A DNA stretch of 64,000 bases from Georgenia thermotolerans. GTDB lineage: Bacteria; Actinomycetota; Actinomycetes; Actinomycetales; Actinomycetaceae. The position numbers and the translations under genes are program-made. The DNA lies in the NCBI RefSeq assembly GCF_009193185.1, contig NZ_VUKF01000014.1:1-64000 (forward strand), written 5' to 3'. Each line of letters begins with the position of its first letter. Within the stretch, counting starts at the first letter, position 1. The notes below the pieces were generated by a model, which saw only the letters and a list, made by a program, of their open reading frames with translations, was not told where the DNA came from and ran no database searches. Below are positions 54,526-62,577 of the stretch, in pieces.

Positions 54526-55818
54526 TCAGCCCCGCGCGAGGGCGAAGAGCCGGTCGAGGATGCGCTCGCCGTCGACCCGGATGCCGTCGTGCTGATACTC
54601 GTTGGTCACCCACGGGCGCAGCTTCCGGATGGTCCGCGCGGTCTCCAGGGACAGCTCGACCGGGACGAACATGTCGTCGACGTAGACCGCCGCCGCCACC
54701 GGGACCGTGTTACGGGCGAGCACCTCGCGGTCGTAGAGCCGGGGGAAGTCCTCCTTGGCGGCGAGCAGGTCGGCGGCCGCCGCCAGCGGGGCCAGCGCCG
54801 GGTCCTCGCGCAGCTGCCACGGGTAGATGTGCTCGCCGGTGAGGTGGTAGGGGGTGCCGGGCCAGGCGGGGTCGGCGTCCTCGGCCATCGTGGGGAACTC
54901 CCCGCGCACGCGCTGGGCGGCCCAGTGCGTGGCGGCGCCCTGGGCGTAGATCGCCTCGTGGAGCGCCGCGTACAGCTCCCGGCCGGCGTAGCTCACCAGC
55001 GCCCCGACGTCGGCGAGGAAGGCCCGGCTGAGCCGCCGGGTGCCGCCGACGGTGACGAAGGGGTCCTCGAAGAGGTAGTGCAGCGCGTCGAACCCCAGGT
55101 CGGCCCCGAGCCGGATGCCCACCTGCCGCAGCCGGCGGGCGGTGAGCCGCTCCCCGGTGGGCAGCCGCTCGTCGGTGTCGGCCAGGTGCCGGGCGAGCTC
55201 GCGCAGGCGGGCCTGGTCGGCGGGGTAGCGGGCGAAGTACTGCACGTTGCGGCGGGCGGTCTTGGCGTAGGTGAGGCGGTAGACGTCCTCGGCGCTGGCC
55301 GTCAGGGCGGGCAGCCCGCCGGTGATGTAGGCGGCGCTGAGCCCCTCGGGCGCGGCGCTGAGGTAGGCGGTGATGACGAACCCGCCGAAGGACTGCCCCA
55401 GCGCCGCCCACGGCCGGCCCCCGGTGAGCTCGCGGCGCAGCGCCTCGGCGTCGGCCACGATGGCGTCGGCGCGGAAGTGCGCGAGGTAGGCCGCCTGCGC
55501 GGCGGCGTCGCCGCGGGCGGTGACCGTGACGGCGTCGGCCGGGGTGGAGGCGCCGGTGCCGCGCTGGTCGAGCAGGACCACCCGGTAGTCGCGCAGCGCC
55601 CGGTCCAGCCAGCCGCCGATCCGCGCCGGCCGGTCGGCCCGCCCGCCGGGCCCGCCCTGGAACCACACGAGGTGGGGCAGGTCCGCGCCGCCGTCGCGCA
55701 CGATCTCCCGGGCGAAGAGCGTGAGGGTCTCCCCGGCCGGGTCGGCGTGGTCGAGCGGGACGGTCAGGCGGTGCTCGAAGACGTCGTGGCCGTCGAGGCG
55801 GTAGCTGGTGGTGTCCAT
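54526..55818 (-). CDS. Alpha/beta hydrolase, prolyl-aminopeptidase-like (S33)
   Basis: The 430 residues have the oxyanion segment VWFQGGPGGRADRP, DQRGTGAST and the nucleophile elbow GQSFGGF, all hallmarks of S33 proline iminopeptidases. A helical cap follows, then a C-terminal AAAVYVDDMFVPVELSLETA (Asp region) and the His region NEYQHDGIR. It likely removes N-terminal proline from peptides. It is cytosolic, since no signal peptide is present. ATG 55818 is used. Confidence 0.88.
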   Translation of the reverse strand: MDTTSYRLDGHDVFEHRLTVPLDHADPAGETLTLFAREIVRDGGADLPHLVWFQGGPGGRADRPARIGGWLDRALRDYRVVLLDQRGTGASTPADAVTVTARGDAAAQAAYLAHFRADAIVADAEALRRELTGGRPWAALGQSFGGFVITAYLSAAPEGLSAAYITGGLPALTASAEDVYRLTYAKTARRNVQYFARYPADQARLRELARHLADTDERLPTGERLTARRLRQVGIRLGADLGFDALHYLFEDPFVTVGGTRRLSRAFLADVGALVSYAGRELYAALHEAIYAQGAATHWAAQRVRGEFPTMAEDADPAWPGTPYHLTGEHIYPWQLREDPALAPLAAAADLLAAKEDFPRLYDREVLARNTVPVAAAVYVDDMFVPVELSLETARTIRKLRPWVTNEYQHDGIRVDGERILDRLFALARG

Positions 55819-55861
55819 GGCGGCATTCTCCCGGGCCGGGCCGCCGACGCGCCTCCGTGAC

Positions 55862-55960
55862 CGGGTGCGCCCGGGTGGTGGGGCCAGTGTCAGCGGGTGC
55901 GCCCGGGTGGTGGGGCCGTCAGCGGGTGCGCCCGGGTGGTGGGGCCGTCAGCGGGTGCGC
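55862..55960. repeat. Tandem 29-nt repeat overlapping the kinase 3' end
   Basis: Units start at 55862 (32 nt), 55894 (29), 55923 (29) and 55952 (partial, 9 nt). Each begins CGGGTGCGCCCGGGTGGTGG and ends in ...GTCAG. The last junction contains the kinase stop codon and its final Arg codons, so stop-bearing ends have been duplicated downstream of the gene. Confidence 0.9.
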
Positions 55961-57051
55961 AGCGTGGGCGTGGCGGGCGCCGCCGTCCCGTGCTGGGCGT
56001 CGGACAGGCGGGCGATGGTCGCCTCCGCCCGCCGGACCCGGGCCAGCGCCCGGCCGGGCAGGACGTCGGTGAGGAACTCGTACCGGTCGGCCGTCGCCCG
56101 CGCGCCCGGCGCGCCCGTGCGCGCGGCCCCCACCGTGGCGTCCCACCAGTCGGCGATGTCGCCCCAGCCCGGGGCGGCCAGCGACCCGCCGAAGTGCTGG
56201 ACCGCCAGCCCCGAGCACAAGGTGGCGAAGCGCAGCCGCTGCTCGAGCGGCCAGCCGTGCAGGGTGCCGGTGACCAGGGCGGCGGCGAAGACGTCGCCGG
56301 CGCCGGTGGCGTCGATGGCGTCGACGTCCAGCGGCTCCACCCGCACCTCCCGCCCGCCCTCGACGGCCAGCGCCCCGTCCCCTCCGAGCGTGACGACGAC
56401 GAGCGGGACGTGCTCGGCCAGCACCCGTGCCGCCTCCGCCGGGTCCGCCGTGCGGGTGTACGCCATCGCCTCCGCGGCGTTGGGGGTGAAGGCGTAGCAG
56501 CCGTCCAGCCGCTCGGACAGGGCGGCGTCCCACGCCCCGGAGGGGTCCCAGGCGGCGTCCGCGAACACCAGGGTCCCCTCGTCGGCCATGGGCCGCCACC
56601 ACCCGTCCGTCTCGCCAGCCGGGACGAGCTCGGTGACGACGGCGCGGGCGGCGGGCGGGTCGCCGAGCAGGTGGTGGGCCGGCTCGGGGTCCGGGTGGCC
56701 GTGGGTCACCATCGCCCGGTCGCGGCCCGAGGCCATGGACACCGTCACCGAGGTGTGCCAGTGCCGGTAGCGGCGCGAGGCGGACAGGTCCACCCCCTCC
56801 TGCTCGGCCAGCACCGTCCACAGCCAGTCGGCGTAGGCGTCGTCGCCGAACCCGGCGGCCATCCCGGTGCGCAGGCCCAGCCGCGCCATCGGCACGGCGA
56901 GGTTCGCGATGCCGCCGGGCGCGGTGCCCATGCCCTGCGCCCACACCTCGGTGCCCGGGCTGGGAGCGGCGGGCAGCCCGGTGAACACGACGTCGAAGAA
57001 GACGGGTCCGGCGACGAGGACGTCCAGCGGCTCGGCGGGGGCGGTGGTCAT
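55948..57051 (-). CDS. PfkB-family carbohydrate kinase
   Basis: The 367 residues show the PfkB N-terminal substrate segment GTAPGGIANLAVPMARLG (normally GG-N-A), FTPNAAEAMAYT, VVVTLGGDGALAV and the ATP/anion-hole motif DATGAGDVFAAAL with the catalytic Asp. It phosphorylates a sugar or nucleoside; the substrate is unknown. GGGAGGATCC precedes ATG 57051. It is divergent from a GH4 glucosidase by 33 nt, and the pair probably handles one imported sugar. Confidence 0.9.
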   Translation of the reverse strand: MTTAPAEPLDVLVAGPVFFDVVFTGLPAAPSPGTEVWAQGMGTAPGGIANLAVPMARLGLRTGMAAGFGDDAYADWLWTVLAEQEGVDLSASRRYRHWHTSVTVSMASGRDRAMVTHGHPDPEPAHHLLGDPPAARAVVTELVPAGETDGWWRPMADEGTLVFADAAWDPSGAWDAALSERLDGCYAFTPNAAEAMAYTRTADPAEAARVLAEHVPLVVVTLGGDGALAVEGGREVRVEPLDVDAIDATGAGDVFAAALVTGTLHGWPLEQRLRFATLCSGLAVQHFGGSLAAPGWGDIADWWDATVGAARTGAPGARATADRYEFLTDVLPGRALARVRRAEATIARLSDAQHGTAAPATPTLRTR

Positions 57052-57084
57052 GGGGGGATCCTCCCATCCCGATACCGTGGCCCC

Positions 57085-58431
57085 GTGCAGCTGACGATCC
57101 TCGGCGGCGGGGGCTTCCGCGTCCCGCTCGTCTACCAGGCCGTGACCGCCGCCCGCGAGCGGGTCGGCGTCGACCGCGTGGTCCTCCTCGACGACGACGC
57201 CGCCCGGCTCGCCGTCATGACCGACGTCCTCGCCCAGCTCCGCGCCGAGGCGGGCACCGGCCCGGCCGTGCGGGCCACCACCGACGTCGACGAGGCCGTG
57301 CGCGGCGCCGACGTCGTCTTCTCCGCCATCCGGGTGGGCGGGACCGGCGGGCGCACCCAGGACGAGCGCGCCGCCCTGGGCCTGGGCGTCCTGGGCCAGG
57401 AGACCGTCGGCCCGGGCGGGCTGGCCTACGCGCTGCGCACCGTGCCCGTCGCCGACGCCCTCGCCGAGCGGATCGCCGCGCTGGCGCCGCGGGCGTGGAC
57501 CATCAACTTCACCAACCCGGCCTCGATCGTCACCGAGGCCATGCGCGCCCACCTGGGCGACCGCGTCGTCGGCATCTGCGACACCCCCATCGCGCTCGTG
57601 CGCCGCACCCTGCGCGCCGTCGGCCTGGACCCGATGGCCTTCGACCGCGGCGAGGCGGAGGTCGACTACGCCGGGCTCAACCACCTCGGCTGGCTGCGGG
57701 GGGTGCGCGCCGGCGGCCGGGACCTGCTGCCCGGCCTGCTGGCCGACGACGCCGCCCTGCGCGGGCTGGAGGAGGTCCGGCTCATGGGCGCCGAGTGGGT
57801 GCGGGCCCAGCGCGCCCTGCCCAACGAGTACCTGTACTACTACGACTACACCCGCGAGGCGGTCGCGGCGCTCGCGGCCGAGCAGCGCACCCGCGGGGAG
57901 TTCCTCGCCGGGCAGCAGGGCGCCTTCTACGCCGCGGCCGCCGCCGAGCCGGCGCTGGCGCTGGCGCTGTGGCGCGGGGCGCTGGCCGAGCGGGAGGCGA
58001 CCTACATGGCCACCGAGCGCGAGAGCACGGCCGCGGGGGAGCGGCACGCGGAGGACCTCGGCGGCGGCTACCACGAGGTCGCCGTCGACCTCATGGCCGC
58101 CCTGCTCGGCGGCGAGGAGCACCGGATGATCCTCGACGTCGCCAACACCGGTCCCGACGGCGCCCCCCTGCTGGCGGGCCTGCCCACCGACGCCGTCGTC
58201 GAGGTGCCGGTGCGGGTCGACGGCGCCGGGGTGCACCCGCTCGGGCAGCGCACCGCGCTGGCGCCCTCGATGCTCGCGCGGGTGGCGACGGTCAAGGCCT
58301 GCGAGCGGCTCGTCATCGACGCCGCCCGCACCCGCTCGCGGGAGGCGGCCTGGCTGGCGTTCGCCCGCCACCCCCTGGTCGACTCGGTGGCCGTGGCCCG
58401 CCGGCTGGTGGACGCCTACCTGCCGGCCTGA
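57085..58431 (+). CDS. GH4 6-phospho-glucosidase (NAD-dependent)
   Basis: GH4 enzymes cleave 6-phospho-glycosides by an NAD+/Mn2+ redox mechanism. The 448 residues start QLTILGGGGFRVPLVYQAV (dinucleotide fold). They contain FTNPAS, the metal-site Cys165 in GICDTPIALV and His200 in GLNHLGW, and LPNEYLYYYDYT. The closest subgroup is 6-phospho-beta-glucosidases (CelF/LicH type). Such phospho-sugars usually come from PTS uptake, in keeping with the PTS genes in this window, though none adjoins. GTG 57085 has only a GATACC box close before it, suggesting a leaderless message. Confidence 0.9.
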   Translation: MQLTILGGGGFRVPLVYQAVTAARERVGVDRVVLLDDDAARLAVMTDVLAQLRAEAGTGPAVRATTDVDEAVRGADVVFSAIRVGGTGGRTQDERAALGLGVLGQETVGPGGLAYALRTVPVADALAERIAALAPRAWTINFTNPASIVTEAMRAHLGDRVVGICDTPIALVRRTLRAVGLDPMAFDRGEAEVDYAGLNHLGWLRGVRAGGRDLLPGLLADDAALRGLEEVRLMGAEWVRAQRALPNEYLYYYDYTREAVAALAAEQRTRGEFLAGQQGAFYAAAAAEPALALALWRGALAEREATYMATERESTAAGERHAEDLGGGYHEVAVDLMAALLGGEEHRMILDVANTGPDGAPLLAGLPTDAVVEVPVRVDGAGVHPLGQRTALAPSMLARVATVKACERLVIDAARTRSREAAWLAFARHPLVDSVAVARRLVDAYLPA

Positions 58432-58533
58432 GCCTCCCGCCGCCCGCCGTTCCGCCTGCGCGCCCGGCCGGTGTGCGGCAACCTGGGGGCCCACGCACCG
58501 GCGCACGAGCGCGCCGGAGGGAAGGGGGAGCCG

Positions 58534-58932
58534 ATGACCGTCCGACTGTGGTCGCGCGAGGGCGAGCCGGAGCACGGCGCGGAGTTTCGCCGCGTGCTGT
58601 GGACCGGGGAGCAGAGCCAGCTCGTGATCATGACCGTCCCGCCGGGCGAGGAGATCGGCGAGGAGACGCACGAGGGCACCGACCAGATCCTCAGCTTCGT
58701 GGCGGGGGCGGGCAAGGCGGTCATCGACGGCGACGAGAAGTTCGTCGCCCCCGGCGACATCGTCGTCGTGCCGGCGGGGGCACGGCACAACTTCCTCAAC
58801 GTCGGGCCCAACCCGCTGGTGCTGTACACGATCTACAGCCCGCCCGAGCACGCCGACGGCGCGGTGTACGCGACCAAGGCCGAGGCCGACGCCGCCGAGG
58901 AGTCCGGCCGGGACGAGCCGCCGCAGGGCTGA
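58534..58932 (+). CDS. Cupin-domain protein
   Basis: A 132-residue single cupin: motif 1 IGEETHEGTDQILSFVAG-x-G, and motif 2 GDIVVVPAGARHNFLNVG. Metal ligands H (ETHEGTDQ) and H (ARHNF) are present. The C-terminal tail is hydrophilic. Similar proteins include polyketide-type cyclases and unnamed metal cupins; the reaction is unknown. GGAGGGAAGGGGGAG precedes ATG 58534. Confidence 0.85.
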   Translation: MTVRLWSREGEPEHGAEFRRVLWTGEQSQLVIMTVPPGEEIGEETHEGTDQILSFVAGAGKAVIDGDEKFVAPGDIVVVPAGARHNFLNVGPNPLVLYTIYSPPEHADGAVYATKAEADAAEESGRDEPPQG

Positions 58933-59014
58933 GCGATCCCGGCTTGACCGACGCCGCGCCCAGGCGTTCCTCGGCGTGCCGTCCGAAATCGCCTGCCCGC
59001 GCCGTGCCCGCCCG

Positions 59015-59020
59015 TATGAT
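59015..59020 (+). promoter_or_regulatory. -10 element upstream of the TM2 gene
   Basis: TATGAT at 59015 is the best -10 match in the 253-nt gap 58933-59185; no -35 is clear. Nothing else is evident in the gap. Confidence 0.4.
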
Positions 59021-59185
59021 CGCCCGGCAGGTCGGGCTCGAGGTCGGCGCGACACCCGTTCCCACCCTGCGGCTGCAGAGGGGCCGTCGCTGTTCGACTT
59101 CGCACGGACGACATCGAGGTGCTCGTCAGCCAGCACCCCTGCCAACGCAGCGCCCGTCGTCGTCCGACCGCCAGAAGGAACACCC

Positions 59186-59635
59186 ATGTCCGACCAGCCC
59201 CAGCCGAACCCGGAACGGTACCTCCCGCAGCCCTACCAGCCGCAGCCGTACCAGCAGCCTCCGTTCCCGCCGGCGGGCCAGGCGCCGTACCCGCCAGCGG
59301 GTCAGGTGCCGTACCCGCCGTCGTACCAGTACCCCCACCTGCCGCAGCCCTACCCCCAGCCCACGGTGATCGTGATGCCGAAGTCGCGGCTGCTGACGGC
59401 GGTGCTCGCGTCCTTCTTCGGCCACCTGGGTGTGCACAACTTCTACCTCGGCTACACCGGCACGGCGGTCGCCCAGCTGGTCCTGGGGATCGTCGGCTGG
59501 CTCACCTCCTTCATCATCGTCGGGTTCTTCATCCTCGTCCCGCTCTGGATCTGGGTGATCGTCGAGCTCATCTTGTTCCTGGTCGCCAAGGAGGGCCGGT
59601 ACTCGAGGAGCGCCAACGGCGTGCCCCTGAACTGA
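59186..59635 (+). CDS. TM2-domain membrane protein with Pro/Gln/Tyr-rich N-terminus
   Basis: The 149 residues open with a low-complexity region of PYQPQPYQQPPFPPAG repeats (residues 14-60), then the TM2 domain. Helix 1 LLTAVLASFFGHLGVHNFYLG carries the family G-x2-G-x-H-NFYLG motif, and helix 2 has LVLGIVGWLTSFIIVGFFIL and the W-x-I-VELILFL end. TM2 proteins are small, widespread and of unknown role. AGAAGGAAC precedes ATG 59186. Confidence 0.88.
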   Translation: MSDQPQPNPERYLPQPYQPQPYQQPPFPPAGQAPYPPAGQVPYPPSYQYPHLPQPYPQPTVIVMPKSRLLTAVLASFFGHLGVHNFYLGYTGTAVAQLVLGIVGWLTSFIIVGFFILVPLWIWVIVELILFLVAKEGRYSRSANGVPLN

Positions 59636-59711
59636 CAGCGCCCGCCGGTGGGGCCGTCGCGCCGGGGTCCTACGATGATGGGCCGGACCCCGAACGAGAG
59701 GCGGACACATC

Positions 59712-60716
59712 GTGGCAGACGGCCTGACCATCGGATACGCGGCGGCGCTCGAGCAGTTCCACCCCACCGAGGCGGTGGACTACTCCGCGCAGGCGGAGGA
59801 GCACGGGTTCTCCGGCGTCATGGCGGCGGACCACTTCCAGCCGTGGACCCCGACCCAGGGCCAGGCGTCCTTCGTGTGGAACGTGCTCACCGCCGTCGGC
59901 GAGCGCACGCGCGGGGACTTCGGCCCCGGGGTGACCGCGCCGACGTTCCGGTACCACCCGGCGATGGTCGCCCAGGCCTCGGCCACCCTGGCCGCGATGT
60001 ACCCGGGCCGGCACTGGCTGGGGCTGGGCTCGGGCGAGGCGCTCAACGAGCACATCATCGGGCAGTACTGGCCCGAGGCCCCCGAGCGGATCAACCGGAT
60101 GTTCGAGGCCATCGAGATCATCCGCAAGCTGTTCACCAACTCCCTGGCGGGCAAGGACACCAAGCACGCCGGGACGTTCTACAAGCTCGAGTCCACCCGG
60201 CTGTGGACCATGCCCGAGCAGGCCCCGCCCATCCTCGTGGCCACCGGCGGCCCGGTGACGGCCAAGCGGGCCGGCAAGCACGCCGACGGCCTGATCACGG
60301 TCGGCGCGCCGCTGGAGAAGATCGGCGGGCTGTTCGAGAAGTTCGCCGCCGGGGCGCGCGAGGCCGGCAAGGACCCCGACGCGATGCCCAAGGTGCTCCA
60401 GCTGCACCTGTCCTGGGCGCCGACGGACGAGGAGGCGCTGGCGAACGCGATGGAGCAGTGGCCCAACGGGGGGATGAAGTTCCCCAAGGCCGACATCCGC
60501 TCCCCGTACGACTTCGCCGCCATGGCCAAGCTGGTGCGCGAGGAGGACTTCGCCGGCCGCATGGTCATCTCCGCCGACCCCGACGCCCACCGGGCCGAGA
60601 TCCAGAAGTACGTCGACCTGGGCTTCGACCGGATCTACCTGCACAACGTCGGGCGCAACCAGGCCGAGTGGCTCGAGGTCTTCGGCCGCGACGTCCTGCC
60701 GAAGCTCGCCCGATGA
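59712..60716 (+). CDS. F420-dependent luciferase-like oxidoreductase (G6PDH-like)
   Basis: The 334-residue LLM-class enzyme has [58 protein letters not shown] and [20 protein letters not shown], the pattern of the F420-dependent glucose-6-phosphate dehydrogenase relatives (TIGR03557-type). It would transfer hydride to or from F420 in the cytosol; the substrate is not certain. GTG 59712 follows GAGAGGCGG. Its stop overlaps the cofE start (ATGA), tying it to F420 synthesis. Confidence 0.9.
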   Translation: MADGLTIGYAAALEQFHPTEAVDYSAQAEEHGFSGVMAADHFQPWTPTQGQASFVWNVLTAVGERTRGDFGPGVTAPTFRYHPAMVAQASATLAAMYPGRHWLGLGSGEALNEHIIGQYWPEAPERINRMFEAIEIIRKLFTNSLAGKDTKHAGTFYKLESTRLWTMPEQAPPILVATGGPVTAKRAGKHADGLITVGAPLEKIGGLFEKFAAGAREAGKDPDAMPKVLQLHLSWAPTDEEALANAMEQWPNGGMKFPKADIRSPYDFAAMAKLVREEDFAGRMVISADPDAHRAEIQKYVDLGFDRIYLHNVGRNQAEWLEVFGRDVLPKLAR

Positions 60717-61591
60717 GCGCCACGCCCGGCCCGGACGCCGCCGCGCCCACCGGCCCGGACGCCGCCGCGCCGACCGGCGCCGCCGCAACGGCCGGCGCCG
60801 CCGCAACGGCCGGCGCCGACGTCACCGCCCCGGCGGCCCTCGTCATGGCCCAGGCGCCCGACGGCGTGCCGGTCATCACGCGCGGCGACGACCTCGCCGC
60901 CCGGCTCACCCCGGCGCTCGCGGCCCTGCGCTGGCCCGACGGGTCCACCGGGGTGGCCGAGGGCGACGTCGTCGTCGTCGCCTCGAAGGTCGTCGCCAAG
61001 GCCGAGGGGCGGCTCGTGGCCGCCCGGGACGCCGCCGAGCGCGAGGCGGTCATCGCCGGCGAGACCGTGCGGGTGGTGGCCACCCGGCAGCGGCCGGACG
61101 GGACCATGCTGCGCATCGTCGAGAACACCCAGGGCCTGGTCATGGCCGCCGCGGGCGTGGACTCCTCCGACGTGCCGGCCGGCACCGCGCTGCTCCTGCC
61201 CGAGGACCCGGACGCCTCCGCCCGCCGGCTCCGGCGCGGGCTGCACGCCCGGCTGGGCGTGCGCCCGGGGGTGCTGGTCACCGACACCGCCGGGCGGCCG
61301 TGGCGCCGCGGGCTGGTCGACATGGCCATCGGCGCGGCCGGCGTGCGGGTGCTCGCCGACCATCGCGGCCGCCGCGACGCCTACGGCCGCGAGCTCAACG
61401 TCACCGTCATCAGCCTGGCCGACGAGATCGCCGCCGCGGCCGAGCTGGTCAAGGGCAAGGCGGCCGGGCGCCCGGTCGCCGTCGTGCGCGGGATGGCGCA
61501 CGCGGTGACCCTCGAGGACGGCGACGGCGCGGCCACGCTCATCCGCCCGCCCGCGGAGGACATGTTCCGCCACGGCGTGGACGCCGACTGA
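60713..61591 (+). CDS. cofE: Coenzyme F420-0:L-glutamate ligase
   Basis: CofE adds glutamates to F420-0. The 292 residues contain [59 protein letters not shown] and [10 protein letters not shown]. The nitroreductase-like second domain of mycobacterial FbiB is absent. An Ala/Pro-rich N-terminus (about 40 residues) contains repeated PDAAAPTG and AAATAG units not seen in the family; an internal start is possible. ATG 60713 overlaps the preceding stop. Confidence 0.92.
   Translation: MSATPGPDAAAPTGPDAAAPTGAAATAGAAATAGADVTAPAALVMAQAPDGVPVITRGDDLAARLTPALAALRWPDGSTGVAEGDVVVVASKVVAKAEGRLVAARDAAEREAVIAGETVRVVATRQRPDGTMLRIVENTQGLVMAAAGVDSSDVPAGTALLLPEDPDASARRLRRGLHARLGVRPGVLVTDTAGRPWRRGLVDMAIGAAGVRVLADHRGRRDAYGRELNVTVISLADEIAAAAELVKGKAAGRPVAVVRGMAHAVTLEDGDGAATLIRPPAEDMFRHGVDAD
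60727..60823 (+). repeat. Short tandem repeats in the cofE 5' end
   Basis: Two copies of CCGGACGCCGCCGCGCC(C/G) and two of GGCGCCGCCGCAACGGC encode the Ala/Pro-rich repeats at the CofE N-terminus. Confidence 0.7.
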
Positions 61592-61615
61592 CTCCCTCAG
61601 GGAGATCGGGCTGTC

Positions 61616-61790
61616 AAGCGGTCCTGCTGGTCGCGGGCTGCGCGTCGCGCCCGTCGAGGTCACCGATGACGTGAGGGCTCGCCCCGGTCATGAATGCCCA
61701 GAAGCGTTCGGCCGGGTTCGCGGCGAGGACGCGCAGGTGCACGAGCTGCTCCTTGCGGTGCCGGCGACCAGCGCCGGCCCGCCGACCCGC
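61616..61790 (-). pseudogene. Possible remnant of a minus-strand gene
   Basis: On the minus strand a frame from about 61790 to the TGA at 61616 reads RRHRKEQLVHLRVLAANPAE then RFWAFMTGASPHVIGDLDG, with natural coding character. There is no plausible start upstream before the XRE-cassette promoter. It looks like the 3' end of a truncated gene. No family is recognised. Confidence 0.35.
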
Positions 61791-61863
61791 CTCGTGGCAT
61801 CCGCCCGTCGACCCGGGCGATCTCCGGCCTTGGGCAGGCGCGCCAGGCGAGCGTGTAAAGAGT

Positions 61864-61914
61864 TCTTGACATCACCCGTCGGCCCCCTACCTTGATGTCA
61901 AGAATTCCTGACAT
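61864..61914 (+). promoter_or_regulatory. Promoter and palindromic operator of the membrane protein/XRE cassette
   Basis: A -35 TTGACA (61866-61871) and a weak TACCTT (61888-61893) form the promoter. ATGTCAAGAATTCCTGACAT (61895-61914) is a near-perfect 20-bp palindrome, and a third half-site TTCTTGACAT overlaps the -35 at 61863-61872. Three copies of the half-site around the promoter suggest autorepression by the XRE protein. Confidence 0.6.
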
Positions 61915-61926
61915 GAGGAGCGGGCG

Positions 61927-62361
61927 ATGGTCTACGAAGAGCGCAACATGTGGTCGAGCCTCGTCGTGAGCGTGATCGGCGTGATCATGTACGTCGTGGT
62001 CGTGCTCCAGCGGGCGGCGGGGGGCCCGCTCACGGAGGTCGACTGGTGGCCGGTCATGCTCTGGACCATCGGCGGCAGCATCGTCGCCGCGATCGCGGTG
62101 AGCATCGTCTGGGGAATCATCGCGGGCACGCGCGACCCCGACGGAGTGGGCAGGTCCGACGAACGCGACCGCGAGATCGCGCGCATGGGCTCGCGCGTCG
62201 GCCAGGCCTTCGTCGTGATCGCCGGTGTCGGCGTGATCGTGCTGTGCGGCTTCCAGGCCCACTGGTTCTGGATCGCGAACGTGATGTTCTTCGGCTTCGC
62301 CCTGTCAGCCATCGTCGGCGGCATCGCTGGCGTGATCGCCTACAGGCGCGGGCTGGCCTGA
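61927..62361 (+). CDS. Four-helix membrane protein paired with XRE regulator
   Basis: The 144 residues have two helical pairs: LVVSVIGVIMYVVVVLQ with WPVMLWTIGGSIVAAIAVSIV, a charged cytosolic loop RDPDGVGRSDERDREIARMG, then VGQAFVVIAGVGVIVLCGF and VMFFGFALSAIVGGIAGVIA. Small proteins with this layout (DUF2178-like) often precede an XRE regulator. Function unknown. TGAGGAGCG precedes ATG 61927. It overlaps the regulator start by one base. Confidence 0.8.
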   Translation: MVYEERNMWSSLVVSVIGVIMYVVVVLQRAAGGPLTEVDWWPVMLWTIGGSIVAAIAVSIVWGIIAGTRDPDGVGRSDERDREIARMGSRVGQAFVVIAGVGVIVLCGFQAHWFWIANVMFFGFALSAIVGGIAGVIAYRRGLA

Positions 62362-62576
62362 TGGTCAGGCCCACAAAGGTCACCAACTCGATCCGCGCGG
62401 CGCGAGAGGGAGCCGGGATGACGCAGGCCGCGCTCGCCAAGCAGATCGGTGTCACGCGCCAGACCCTCATCGCGATCGAGCAGGGCAGGTACTCGCCGAC
62501 GCTCGAGCTCGCCTTCCAGATCTCCCGCGTCTTCGGCCTCGGCCTCGACGACCTCTTCCAGTACCCGGAGGGATGA
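62361..62576 (+). CDS. XRE-family HTH regulator (short)
   Basis: The 71 residues are almost only a HTH: IRAAREGAGMTQAALAKQIG, VTRQTLIAIEQGRYSPTLEL and FGLGLDDLFQYPEG. Such compact XRE proteins, often following a DUF2178-like membrane protein, act as autorepressors. The palindromic operator at 61895-61914 is the likely target. The start overlaps the membrane protein stop (TGATG). The MDR gene starts 2 nt beyond the stop. Confidence 0.9.
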   Translation: MVRPTKVTNSIRAAREGAGMTQAALAKQIGVTRQTLIAIEQGRYSPTLELAFQISRVFGLGLDDLFQYPEG

Positions 62577-62577
62577 C

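Noticed and set aside
47885..54595. A 2236-codon plus-strand open frame across aroQ, the acyl-CoA synthetase and valS
   Set aside because: It is an antisense artefact of very GC-rich codons: its residues are Gly/Arg/Ala/Val rich without motifs, while the opposite frames carry complete conserved enzymes.
55862..55960. CRISPR array
   Set aside because: The units are contiguous with no unique spacers and overlap a gene end; this is a simple tandem duplication.
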